This document shows, piece by piece, positions 29,190 to 41,335 of a stretch of DNA of 64,000 nucleotides (the first letter of the stretch is position 1; every line of letters starts with the position of its first letter). Position numbers and translations under genes: made by a program. The DNA is from Conchocele bisecta (Eukaryota; Mollusca; Bivalvia; Lucinida; Thyasiridae): NCBI GenBank assembly GCA_029237695.1, contig CM055272.1:31134791-31198790 (forward strand). The letters run 5' to 3'. Under the pieces are notes generated by a model. That model had not been told where the DNA came from. It did not search any database and worked only from the letters and a program-made list of their open reading frames with translations.

Positions 29190-31437
29190 TCTGGAACTCC
29201 AGTGAATACGAGAAGCCACAGTCTGTGGTTGAGCTGAAACACTCTCCAATTGGATAAAAAAAGCTTGATGTCTGTCCAGATAAGTTTTATATGCTGCCGG
29301 TGATTGCGATGCTGTTCGAACTCAGTTTGAGGTATGTCAGGTATGTTTGTCAGGGAAAGTCTTAGCTTTGTCAATATATTGGTGTGTATCAGCAGATTGT
29401 CAGTGTAATCACACAGCTCATCACTGCTGATCTGGATGGGAATTGGCCCCTCAATATAGGAGCTGTCCGTTCAGCTATGCCAATTTTGAGGGAGTTTGAC
29501 GCAATCAACTAGCTATGGTTCCAGCTATGGTCAACAGGTATGGTTCCTGGTATCTTGAACATATGCAGGTTGTAGAAAATGAACGCCCTGCTCTGTATCA
29601 TATGTTTCTGAATTGTGTGTAGCTCTGGTGATGCAGCAATTGTAGTTGAATTTGATCTGTTGTACTAAGAAATCGTCGCTATTCACAACCTCCTCTGGCA
29701 GCTGACCAATGTTATGGACCGCTCAGAGACGAAAGTGCAGCACGAGCTCAATGGTCACAAGGGTCTAATATTCGACAGGAATGTTGTAAGGTTGTTAGAT
29801 ATATTTCAAACTCGAGGCAACCCATTCTCCATTATGGTCCCACATGTGCCGCTACATAACATTGTGACAACGATTGCTGTTGCTGACACAATCAAGGTGA
29901 GGATCCTTGAGGCCCTGGAGCATGGAGAGAAGGAATGCAAAAGTATGCGACAAAAGCAATATACAGAGAAGGTAAAGAAGCAGAGTGGCACACCCTCCAA
30001 AGTTAGTCTTCCTGCTTTCAATTCCCAGTGTGACGACTAATCACCACCTCCAGCAAAGACAGTAGTGACATCGAAGGACAATTACATGGCAGGAAGAGAC
30101 ATAGAAATCGCAACCATGCGAGGCATATCACAACAGGAAATCTACTTTCATAATCTCATTCAGGCAAGTCCGCTATTTGATGGTTGCATTACCACTAAGT
30201 CAGATAAGTCACAATTAGTAGATGGGTTGAAGAAAAAAACCAAGATCAGACTGACTATCACTTCAACCAGACTTCTTCTCTTGACACACATGTTTTGAAA
30301 TTGTATCCAATATGCAGGCGTTTGAAACTTTTGGTGGGGCCATCACTCAGGTTGTTCAAGAGTTGTTCCTAGACATGTTATTCGACCATGACCCATTTGA
30401 TTTTTGACAGCTATGTGAAATGTGATTGGATGCGCAGGGCATGTGAGGGTAGTAGCATCGGCATGACAAATATATCTGAGACGGTCCCTATAAATGGAGA
30501 AGCTTTGGTCATCCAGCCATAACAAGCAGATGCTTCAATTATTGGCTAGGGACATAGCCATCCGGGATACGAGTATGGGTGTGCTCAGTGGTATGGTTGT
30601 GGATGAGGAGATTATGTTTGCTTGGATGAAGCATGATGCCGGTTGTACTATGATGGAAGTACCAAAATTGAGCAGCTAGCTTGGACAGGCAGTCTATCGT
30701 ATAATATCGCATGCGGCATGGTCTGTGGCGAGAGGCTGCCAATGGGTCGTTGTAGCTTCCAATGATACCGATACCATAGTTATTCTTCTTCTACGCTATG
30801 TATCTCACTTGCTCCAGATTGGCGTATTGGAAATATGGATACACTTTGGCACTGGGCATGCAAAATTAATGATTCCTCCACATATACTTCATGAAAAACT
30901 TGGACAAGCGTTCTGCCATGTCATCATCAAAGCCCATATACTCACTTGAACATGCAGCTCCGGTCTCCAGTCAAGTTGGCTACCTCTTCGAGCTTGGAAA
31001 GTCATACGCAGACATGAAACTTGCAGTAAAGTATCAGGCCAGTGTATGGGTAGGCGCTCACAGTAAGACTACCATTTGTACCTTTGATCGACTGCGACTT
31101 GGGATCCATAGAAGTTCAATTTCAGGGTTCTACTTAGTTGCCATCAACATTAAGCGCGTAATCAGGTGTCATATTAGAAGAGCCTTCTTCGTTATCCGGA
31201 ATGCAGTTAATCTTCCAGTCGCATTGTTGATCCACTCGACTATGGCCGGGTGAACGACGATGGCAGTATGTTGCCCCAAAAATGCCTAAGACCCATCTCA
31301 CCAGAAACCTTGAACCAGTGTGGCTGCCATGGTAAATGTCAAACCAATAGATGCTCATGCACGAAACGCCATGTTCCGTGTGTTATCTTATGTCACAAGA
31401 AGGTAAATGGTCCTAAATGTGACAATACAAAATAAAA
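29190..31437 (+). pseudogene. decayed copy of an uncharacterised multicopy invertebrate gene family
   Basis: Protein-like pieces follow one another on the plus strand in shifting frames: NWPLNIGAVR (about 29440), LLDIFQTRGNPFS (29800), GRDIEIATMRG (30090), VVVASNDTDTIVILLLRY (30745-30800) with IHFGTGHAKL, CHIRRAFFVI (31165), and a C-terminal cysteine-rich segment CGCHGKCQTNRCSCTKRHVP (31322-31380) ending at 31435. From memory this order matches a family of large uncharacterised proteins that is multicopy in molluscs and cnidarians, with an acidic N-D-T-D motif suggestive of a nuclease-like fold and a Cys cluster that could bind metal. No start, many stops and frameshifts: non-functional. Introns are not evident, so a retro- or transposon-borne copy is possible. 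Confidence 0.7.
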
Positions 31438-33469
31438 GCTGACTGATTAATATGAAGTGTTTTACCAGTGTTGGTAGGGATTGCCTCTGTAACCCATGTG
31501 TAAAACATATCTAACCTACCGTTCAATGTTAAACCCATGTAAAATGCAAACTAACAAACCAAACATGAGTTAATAAAAGTGCAGTAGGGTCCGTAGATAT
31601 TTCCCTGTCACCTGTATGTAAGCTGTATTTAGCTTACTGGCCAATGTAAAACATATGCAAATTGTATCCTACTGACCAATTATGCCTTTATATAATTAGT
31701 ATAGGTTAGGTTGGATGGCCACATTGGGCTATGAATGTCACCCACATGTAAAACAGTAGTTTCACATGCTGTCCAGATGAAAGGTATATGAATTATTAAC
31801 TGTACATTTGAAAAGAGATGCATTGAGACTGGCTACAGGTAATATAGGTAATTAAAGTCAATTGAACAACCAGGTATGCATATGATATTAATCTCATGAT
31901 CGGATGTCAAGTTAGTCACACATTCTAACAATTTCATACCGTAAGTGGTAAGTGATATTCTGGTTGTAGTGTAAACATTGTATTGCATTGTAAAGATTTT
32001 ATGATCCCCTCCCAAAAATGATTGTGATACTACACTGTCTTAGAATGTATGTAATTTTAGCATCACTGGTCCACATTCGCATATACATGTATGCTGAAAA
32101 TGAAAGTTGTCAAAATCAACACACTGTTCACCTCAGTGTGATTACTTTACCTTGCTTATTCATCTTGTATTCCAATAGGTTCAGTACTTTAATGTGTATT
32201 AGTGCAGTGATAATATAGCACAATAGTATTCATAAATGGAAGTTTGACTTGATTCCGAAAACATGTATGAACACTGTAAAGCAACAAATCAAGTGGCTAA
32301 GTCACTTAAATGAGTCATTAACCAACGAAATTTTGCATTGCCGGCCACTTTCAAATTTAATATAGCTGTGCTATCTAAGTCATTAGATTTTCTTACTGAT
32401 GTTGTAATTACAATCATTAACTTGAAGACATAGGCACCAAAATGAAAATGAAGCCTCCGTGTGTATAAAATAGCGTAATTCGGACAAAAATAGCATTTTC
32501 TTAGCGACCATTTTGATTTGCAAGTTGGTTATCTCTGCCAAATCATCTACTGTTATCACTATGGTGCTCATATTGTACCGTGAACCTATACATATAGGTA
32601 TATGCATTATATACTTTTAAGTGACCCACAGACCAAGATAGGAGTAAAAACACTTTTTGATGGCAGCCATTTTTCATGGCCGCCATGCATTGTCACCGCA
32701 AAATCCAGACTAACACATGTGAAAAACCTTGTGGGAATGGAACATGTAACTGATTTCAGATTGTAAGCGGGTGTTTAGGCCAGAGTCTGGACTAGTATAA
32801 ACGTCAGCGTCTTGTGTTGTATCGTCTTGTTTTTATAGCGCAAAGAATACAAATATGTACATACTACAATGGTTGTCTGTATCATAATCATTAGTAAGTA
32901 TAATTCAAGTACCACGTGAGTGTTATAATAATTGATAACATAAATAATACCTTCATGGTCAGGGATTGGGCTAGATATTTTAAATTTGGTATTTTCTGTT
33001 ATGTTCATATGCGACCGCTACAAAAGGCACATCAATAGAAATAAGACAAAAATTCTCATTTCGTAATTGCAATAGCATAAACGTTCAGCAAATTCAGAAT
33101 CTGATGTGACGTTTCCACTAGACATTAATGTATGTAGATTTGTATGATGTTTATGTGCGACCGCCACAAAATGTACACTACTAGAAAGAAGTTAAAAAAC
33201 ACATTTTTTAGTTACAATATAATTACTGTGCTATATACATGCGGCAAATATTTTGCATCACACAAACTAAGGTAACTTTATAAAATACGCATTCGCGACG
33301 TAATTAGTAAAGCATGACATTTGCACTAGACATTTTAAAATGCGCAGTTTTCATTCATGTTCTATACGGATCCCACAAATTGTATTTCACAAGAAAGACT
33401 ACAAAATACACAATGTTTAAAGCTAATAGTATTTAGTTCATCGAATGCATGATAAGAATTTTCTTCGAT
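31438..33469. other. non-coding, no gene seen
   Basis: Two kilobases of AT-rich sequence with scattered short ORFs and none with protein character. TTAATAAAAGT-like motifs just after 31560 could be polyadenylation signals of the relic before it. Confidence 0.6.
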
Positions 33470-33758
33470 TTACTTTTGTAATTGTTAAAATAAAATGCGC
33501 ATTAACGACGTTGTGACAAAATGTGACACCTATTATAGCATACCATTAAATATAACTACATGTATATCGATAACGTGTTCAGATTTCGAACTGAATTATT
33601 TAACACACAGCGATTGACTTTTGTAATTGTTAAAATAAAATGCGCATTAACGACGTTGTGACAAAATGTGAAACCTATTATAGCATACCATTAAATATAA
33701 CTACATGTATATCGATAACGTGTTCAGATTTCGAACTGAATTATTTAACACACATTAT
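33470..33758. repeat. 145-bp tandem duplication
   Basis: TTTGTAATTGTTAAAATAAA through AACTGAATTATTTAACACAC occurs at 33475-33610 and again at 33620-33755 with one mismatch seen, so the duplication is recent. Confidence 0.95.
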
Positions 33759-33764
33759 TCAAGG

Positions 33765-34195
33765 TGCATGCTCACGTGGTTATAACAGCAGCAACAGTGG
33801 CTGAAAGTGTTGAAATCTTGCCCACTCCAAAGTAAGTATTATTTGTTATTTTCCTTAATATGAAACAGATTTTGATGACATATTGCGCAGCAAACGCGGC
33901 TTCATGAGCTGCATTTGGTCATCCAGGGAGTTCGGCACAGATTGTGCCGTTTTTGCGAAGAATCGATTTCCGTGTCGGTAGACACGGAAATCGATTCTTC
34001 GCTAAAATGACAGAAGTTTGGTCCAAAGTACAGAGACCACCAAATGCAGCTTAACAAGACGTGTTTGATGCGCCATATTTCATCAAAATCCATTACGTAA
34101 TAAGGACAATATAAAAGAATACGTACTTCGAATCGGATGGATTCTGGAAGTTTCAGTACTTGTTGTTGTTGTTAGTACCGCGTGATCATAAAACG
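33765..34195. mobile_element. foldback element G, copy 1
   Basis: Nested palindrome: centre GCGAAGAATCGATTTCCGTG...(loop GGTA) with a perfect 22-bp complement at 33983-34004, outer arms TGCATTTGGT/ACCAAATGCA and TTCATCAAAATC-type strings. A second copy at 54972-55390. No ORF. Confidence 0.88.
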
Positions 34196-35756
34196 TGATA
34201 TTTATACCTTAGTGAAAAGTGTGCATCTAAACAATTTGCTTACCTTATTATATAGTGATTTAGTCGCCTCGCTTTGCGAACGGAAGTAGGTTCCTGCTAA
34301 CGTTTTTCATTTGTGACATAATCATTACGCAAACATTGTATTAGCGAGCATACCTCACTATATCCCCAGTTACCTATGTAAACAGGGGTATGATGAGGTA
34401 CCCGCGCAATAGGTAATGCGGTCAAATAGGTCACGATGCAGTGACTACTTTCGATCAATAACTTATGTTGTAAGCGATTGTAATGTGTATTTTCAATATT
34501 TATATTATTAAAATGTATCATATCGATACCCCTTTAAGTAATATTTGTATATTTTAAATGTATTGATGTTCTCATGAAGCGCATGAATATAAGTATTAAT
34601 TAATCCAGCTTATATTGAGGCAAATCACACAGCCTTAAAACATAGTGCTGGAGCATAAACCATAGTATCGTATATTATTTATAAGTATATCACTATTAAA
34701 CATCAATTACAATATGTATGAATATTATTAAAACAGTAGATGCTACCGTTGTTTCGCTATATGTGATATTTATAGCAAAATATTTTTTTTATTCGTCCGC
34801 GTACGGATTTCTGTCACACAAAGCGCCATTTTCAGTTCATATTTTGACCTGTGCATATGAACAGGACTAAGTTTAAACAACGCTCGATTCCGTCCTATTC
34901 AAATTTCTCTGCAGAATGTTCAGACTAACTACATAAATAATGCTGCTAAATAAGTGTAAACGGCTGGAACATGGTCATCACTAAAAGGAAGAAACCACAG
35001 TCGTATTATTTAAAAATAAGATTTACCCGAGACCTCATGGGGGCCGCCATTAATCCAGTGTAAACAATAGACCGTGTGATCCCATTCCCTGAGTAGCCGC
35101 TGCTTAGTGAAACGGTGTGCTAATCATGATATTATTTTCCCCAATAATTGGAAACGGTTTGAATTTCTCGGTAAAAACTACGAAAGTCATACAAAATAAC
35201 GATGTATATTTAACATTGGATACGCGTAAACGGTATTACTCTCTCATCGGATCGTCAGTTGTCGTCGATAGCGATTTAACGTACTGATCTGATCTTAATT
35301 TATTGTCAACTGTCAACGCCATTTACAGAATATATGGCTAATTTTGGAAATAAATAACGGCAAATTATGATGACGTCTGCTTTGAAATATCTGTCAACTT
35401 GCGGACGTAATTTAAGGAAATCGACTATATTTTAAGGCTACATCTGTGACTAATTACGAATTTATGTATGGTCTTTGGCTACACCCGACACATTACACAG
35501 ATCTAGTTGTAAATACACGTCACTTTGTGTGGGGAAAAAAATCGATAATGTGTAGTTGTGTGTGACGAGGTGTTGATCTGATGACACCACACAGCTGTGA
35601 CCCTTAGGCAATGTTTTGAAATTGACGTGTCGTTTTGATGTGTGCCGCAACACCCCACTGTCGGAGACAACATGACAATTAACGATATACTCTCGATTAT
35701 ACACAGATCTATTAGACGGCTGGTTATTTAAAATAAAGAGTAGTTCAGTACACCTT
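34196..35756. other. non-coding, no gene seen
   Basis: AT-rich, no recognised repeats beyond short ones. Confidence 0.6.
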
Positions 35757-35972
35757 CGCCGATATTGTTTTTAGAAAATCAGAAATATTTTCCGTAAATG
35801 GTGTTGAAAAGTTGACAAAAATTATATCACCGTATTTAGTTGTGCCGATATTGTTTTAAAAAATCAGTAATTATTTTCCGTAAATGGTGTTGAAAATTGA
35901 CAAAATATATAGCCGCATTTCTCCGATATTCGTTTAGAAAATCACCAATATTTTCTGTAAATGGTGTTGACA
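35757..35972. repeat. three tandem units of about 85 bp
   Basis: Each unit contains CCGATATT.GTTTAGAAAATCA, TATTTTC.GTAAATGGTGTTGA. The units have clearly diverged. Confidence 0.88.
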
Positions 35973-36756
35973 TAAAATGCAGCGTTCACGCGGAATTCAA
36001 ATAAAATAAAAAATAATAATTTAATAAATAGACGCCGATGGCTACTGTGTTTGCGGCCAGTGAATTCTGGTCGTGGTAGCCACAGGTGCAGTTCGAACAG
36101 TGTTGTGAGCAGATGGAGGACAATAATTATTTCAAATTCATAAAAAAATGTTTGCTGTCCGAAAATTAATTAATTGTGACACAGTAATGTATCATTATAT
36201 ATCACAGGAGATAGCTTAAAACTATATACTAATCATAAACAGAACAATCCGCTTGGCTCGTATGAAAATAGTTCGCGTGATATTGATTATCTCCCTTGTC
36301 GAAAGTAGTTCAGTGATTTATTAATTCCAAATAAGACGTGTTTGCGTAATGATTCTTCAAACACAATTTCGTCTTTTATTTATTGATTTGGAGATGAAAT
36401 GACAAACTATTTATAAGTTGAAAACTTAACACAACGTTAAAGGTACATGCCCACTCAGTAGGCACAAAACGTTCTTTATAACCATAGATATCACCTGAGA
36501 TATGTTCTGGCAAAATAAACATTTATTCACCATCACCCTCACGTATTGATTGGCATTCTTATACATTTTATATCAGATGAAAACGGACACTACTATTTAT
36601 TCTCTGTATTTATTTGTTCATGTGCAATGATCTTGCTTTATAATCTGTCGAACATTTTTGTTTTCAGGTGACGCATTTAATTTGTATAAATAATAAAATA
36701 CTATCATGCCTCATTTGTATATGAAATAGCCTGATACCACCTAAAATATGTAAAAA
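35973..36756. other. non-coding, no gene seen
   Basis: AT-rich intergenic sequence. Confidence 0.6.
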
Positions 36757-37292
36757 ATATGAAAGAAATAGAAGTTATAACTTATTTCTCTGATGTTAAG
36801 TTTTGTAAAGAGACTAAGTATTTGACCTTGACCATGGGATCAGCGGGGGTTGGACGGTCGTGGATTTGGCACAGCATGTTAGTAGAGCCTTACAGGAATG
36901 CATGTGTGAAATATTAAGCATTTTAGATGAAGGAATTAGAAGTTATAACAATATTTCTCTGATTTTAAGTTTTGTACAGAGACTAAGTATTTGACTATGA
37001 CCATGGGATCAGCGGGGGTTGGACGGTCGTGGATTTGGCACAGCATGTTAGTAGAGCCTTACAGGAATGCATGTGTGAAATATTAAGAATTTTAGATAAA
37101 GGAAATAGAAGTTATAACAATATTTCTCTGATGTTAAGTTTTGTAAAGAGACTAAGTATTTGACCTTGACCATGGGATCAGCGGGGTTGGACGGTCATGG
37201 ATTTGGCACAGCATGGTAGTAGAGCCTTACATGAATGCATGTGTGAAATATTAAGCATTTTAGATGAAGGAAATAGAAGTTATAGCAATTTA
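36757..37292 (+). repeat. satellite of about 167 bp, three units
   Basis: GAAATAGAAGTTATAAC starts at about 36766, 36933, 37101 and 37268, a period of 167-169 bp. Units contain TATTTGACCTTGACCATGGG, GGACGGTCGTGGATTTGGCA and TGTGTGAAATATTAAGCATT. More divergent relatives are at 39720-40690 and 41150-41335. Confidence 0.95.
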
Positions 37293-37317
37293 AGTTTTAA
37301 AAAAACGCACTGATGCA

Positions 37318-37710
37318 CGGACGCACGGACGGACGTTCCAACATTTTGGGTATATGGGGTATTTCCATTGTTTGAAGAACAAAGAAAAAGCACCTAAACA
37401 ACAATAGAGTTTATGAGCTTACTGAATATTACAAAGGAATCTTTTGTTCCTAACCACGCCCCTAAGCTCTCAAACCCCCGGACGTTGGCCCGGACGGACG
37501 GACGCGGCGGACGGACGGACGGACGGACAACCTGACTCCAGTATTCCCCCCCCCCCCCACAACTCGTTGCGGCGGGTATAAAGACTCGTTCCCGTCGTAA
37601 AAGGCGCGTCTGGATTATAGCAAATACAGCTGCCATCGTTTGTATGTTTTGTAAAGAAAGAACAAACAAAATGCAGACAGTCAATCAGACGGATGGACGG
37701 ACGGACGTTC
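37318..37710. repeat. (GGAC)n minisatellite blocks and C tract
   Basis: GGAC-type repeats at 37318-37335, 37488-37530 and 37688-37708, and a C run at 37547-37558. (AGGC)n follows at 37836-37862. Confidence 0.85.
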
Positions 37711-37862
37711 ATACATGACACACCGTTAGGTGGCATATTCATCGTTTTCAAAGAACAGAATGACCACTTAAGATACAATAGGCTTAGGTTACGGAATATG
37801 TTGCATTGTTTTCGTTTGTCTTCGTTTGTCTTCGGCAGAGGCAGGCAGGCAGGCAGGCAGAC

Positions 37863-38390
37863 GGTTCGCTACGAGCCGGCTCATCTGGATCTACAGTCAT
37901 TTGTAAATGTTGTCGATAACTGGGCATGCCGAATACTGGTAAACCAATGACCTACATCACAAATAGCAATACACGGGTAACTAGCACAGGTGTGGCCATC
38001 TATATGTAAGCATATATGGTGTATATGGCAGATAATTGCTAAAATAGTACGTATGAAGTGAACATTTACCTGTTGTCAGTGAACTGTTTTCTCCACCTCG
38101 GCTCACATGGGCGCAGCCATCTTTGTTTATTTAATAAGTTCCGTCTTAAATATTTAAGTTATAACTTAAGACTGCCAGCTACCTGTCTTAGTTTTCCATC
38201 GTAAATTTCGTAAATAATTATTTAAATACCAACTGTCCAACTGAAAGATATACTAACAAAACAAATGACAATATATTTTCAATGTCTGTTTAACAAATGA
38301 ACATAATTTCGTATGTGTCTGATGATCGGAAGTTGTAATTTTGGGGCATAAACATGGGTGAATACTATCAATGATATAAATTGATCAGTA
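37863..38390. other. non-coding, no gene seen
   Basis: Includes a fragment of repeat D at 37873-37895. Confidence 0.55.
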
Positions 38391-38689
38391 GCCTATTTCA
38401 CCAACATTGCAAAGTATACTTTACTAGCAAAGTATACTTTGAGGGAGAAATCATTTATTTTTCCTGAAATACATTATTTCATATAGAACTAACAAATGCA
38501 TATATTTCATGATTAAAAGTATGCAGAATTATTATACTGAATTTATTACATTATCACAGCCAAATTGGCTGTGATAATGTAATAAATTCAGCATAATAAA
38601 AATTAATAAATTTATCATAAAATTGAAAATTTCTCCCTCAAAGTATACTTTGCTACTAAAGTATACTTTGCAATGTTGATGAAATGGGC
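38391..38689. mobile_element. TA-flanked MITE H, copy 1, 299 bp
   Basis: Begins GCCTATTTCACCAACATTGC, ends with the matching complement, flanked by TA on both sides (mariner/Tc1-type target). Arms carry AAAGTATACTTT; the centre is a perfect hairpin (TTATTACATTATCACAGC and complement). Copies at 51856-52145 and 58570-58860. Confidence 0.9.
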
Positions 38690-38691
38690 TA

Positions 38692-39267
38692 CATATATTC
38701 ATAACATGCGTGAAAGATTCAAAACGAGTTATCATGATTTCTCTAGGTCCTCCAGTACGTCCGTCTGTCCGCGGTTCTCTCCACATGGGCGATTGTCGAC
38801 AGGCCGCTGTTCATTATTTCATTCAGAACCAGTGAATGCGGTTGCGTTTATGCGTTTATAAATCACAGTCACCGTGATGATATTTGCACGAAAGATTTTT
38901 ACAATTGATCAAATTGGAGTCATCGCCTAATCCACGACGGTCGCCTTAAAAATGTCAAAATCGTCAAATGACTTTTTCTCATGAAATGGTAGACAGAATT
39001 TGACAAAACCCGATGTAAATTATCAATACCTCGAGTTCGCACATATTTGCGTACATAAGCAATGTTTCAGAGTCTAGAATGCCGCACACGCACATAATTA
39101 CACGTACGCATGTAGGCACGCACACACGTACGCACGCACGCACTTGATACAGACTGATAACCTCCCATACCTCTCATATCTAGGGACACAAATACACGAA
39201 CATACTATCATCCTTGGTTGATAATAACTTCTAGCGTTTGATTTTGATTTTACTCCTCAGAGGATTG
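38692..39267. other. non-coding; (CACG)n-type microsatellite at 39088-39150
   Basis: No gene seen. Confidence 0.55.
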
Positions 39268-39269
39268 TA

Positions 39270-39637
39270 CAGTCGAACCTCCCTTAACGGCCACCTCTCT
39301 ACAACAATACCCTCTCTGTAACAGCTATTTTATATCCCAAATTGATGATGTCCACTATATTTAGACTGCTGAGCACGAACATTGTCGTCTGCTGTTGCTT
39401 TATATTTTGCCTTAATTCTCAATATAAACATGGTTTGGCAGCACTTTAGAATCATTTACATTGGAAATGATTCTAAAATGCTGTCAAAGCATGTTTTTTA
39501 TGAGAATAATCGAATAAAATAAATAAACAGCAGATGACAAAATTTAATTCAGCATGAACCACCTTACAACAGTCACCTCTCTACAACAGCCAGTTTTGTG
39601 TCTTCCCATGGGTGGTTGTTGTAGAGACGTTGCACTG
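39270..39637. mobile_element. pogo/Tigger-like MITE, 368 bp
   Basis: Begins CAGTCGAACCTCCCTTAACG, ends with the complement of CAGTGCAACGTCTCTACAAC, flanked by TA dinucleotides. Nested inverted repeats inside (39385-39545, e.g. TTTAGAATCATTT / AAATGATTCTAAA). No transposase. Confidence 0.85.
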
Positions 39638-39719
39638 TATGTTTGAAATATAAAACGATTCGATGACAGGAAACAGAAAAGAACATTAGGATTTTAAACA
39701 TGCTAAACACATTAAATAT

Positions 39720-40690
39720 GTGACCTTCACATTGACGGGAAACGGATCTTGGACTTGTGACAGACGACATAGGACCATTGGAGCAACAAGCAGATCCGTT
39801 CAGAGAAACGAAAATTATAAGACATATACCAAAGTGTTTGACCTTGACATTTGGGTTATCAGGGGCGGGATAATCTTAAAGGTATGTTTTACACTGCAGT
39901 AGATGATGATTGAATCAATAAGTTGGTGAAATATTGTGTCGATTCGTGCAAGGAAACACAACATAGAATTATTGACCCAATCGTCAAGGCTTCGCACGCA
40001 CCAAGTGTATGACATTGATCAGGGGTTTCTCGGTGGTGTGGCGATTGTGAATCTGTCAGGGTTTCGAACTCTCCAAGTGTGTGACCTTCATCCCGGGCTT
40101 AGCGGCGGCGGGACGATTGTGAATGTGTCAGTGGGTGATAGAGGGCATTGGAGCAATGTATGTTTGAAATATGAATGAGGTCCGAGAGAGGAAACCAACC
40201 ATATAAGTTATTTATCCGATCGTTAAGGTTTTTGACGCACCAAGTATGTGACCTTGGCCTTTTGTTTAACGCGGGCGGTGCGATCGTGGTTTGTTGCTGG
40301 GTGGCGGTAGAAAGCCATTGGAACGACACGTGTGTGACATATTAAGCAGATTCGTGCATGCAAGCAAAACATACAAGGCATTGACCCAAGCGTCAGGTTT
40401 TCGAACTCTCCAAGTATGTGATCTTCATCCTGGGCAAAACGGTTGTGGGACGATTGTGAATTTATCAGTGGGTGGTAGAGGGCATTAGGACACATTTTAT
40501 GTGTATATGACACATCAAGCAGATCCGTGCTAGGAAGCCAAACATCTAAGTTATTTACCCCAGCGTTAATGTTTGGGACGCGCAGACTATATGACCTTGA
40601 CATGTGTTTAACGTGGGCGGGACGATCGCGGTTTGTTGCAGGGCGGTAGAGAACCATTGGAGCAACACGTGTGTGACATATTAAGCAAAC
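39720..40690 (+). repeat. divergent satellite of about 167 bp, about six units
   Basis: Units share CACCAAGTATGTGACCTT, GGGCGGGACGATCGTG, CAGTGGGTGGTAGAGG and TTGGAGCAACA. A seventh unit is isolated at 41150-41335. Related to 36757-37292 by the order of the same motifs. Confidence 0.85.
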
Positions 40691-41149
40691 AAAACAGCGT
40701 TTGATGTCTCTCCATTTTTCTCATTTGCTAATCATCGTTTAACTTTGTTTTTTATTTATATATATATTCCAATTAATTTCACCAACTAGAAATACTATTG
40801 CTACTACTTCTGATGATACCAATACTGTTAAGTACTACTACTACTGCTGTTACTACTTCTACTTCCCGCCTCTCCAGCCCCCTCCCCCACCCCACCCCCG
40901 TCTCTCTCCAAACATCTCTATTGTCAGAAGTTTAGTTTTCACCACACTTTCATAAACTATGTTCTGTTACACATTGTGTCATGATATTAATTTATTCTGT
41001 TCAATGCATTTAAGGAGACAGTGTTTATAAGCGCTTGCGCTTACTACTGAATCATTTTCACAAATTGTACCGCATTGTCGTGAGTGATATATTTGTATAT
41101 ACGTTATTACATGTATCTGTGTCAAAATGTGAATAAAATATTGTTTAAA
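40691..41149. other. non-coding; ACT-rich and C-rich microsatellites
   Basis: No gene seen. Confidence 0.55.
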
Positions 41150-41335
41150 CTAAAACATATAAGGCATTGACGCAAGCGTCAATGTTTCGAAGTCACCAAA
41201 TGTGTGACCTTGACCCTGGGATTAGTGGGGGCGGGACGATCGTGACTGTGTCATTGGGTGGTAGAGTACTATGATAACAATGTGTGTATGAAATATCAAG
41301 CATATCCGTGTAAGCAAAAAGAAGTTACAAGTCAT
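41150..41335 (+). repeat. isolated unit of the 167-bp satellite
   Basis: AAGGCATTGACGCAAGCGTCAATG, GTGTGACCTTGACC and GGGCGGGACGATCGTGA are in the same order as the units at 39720-40690. Confidence 0.8.
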
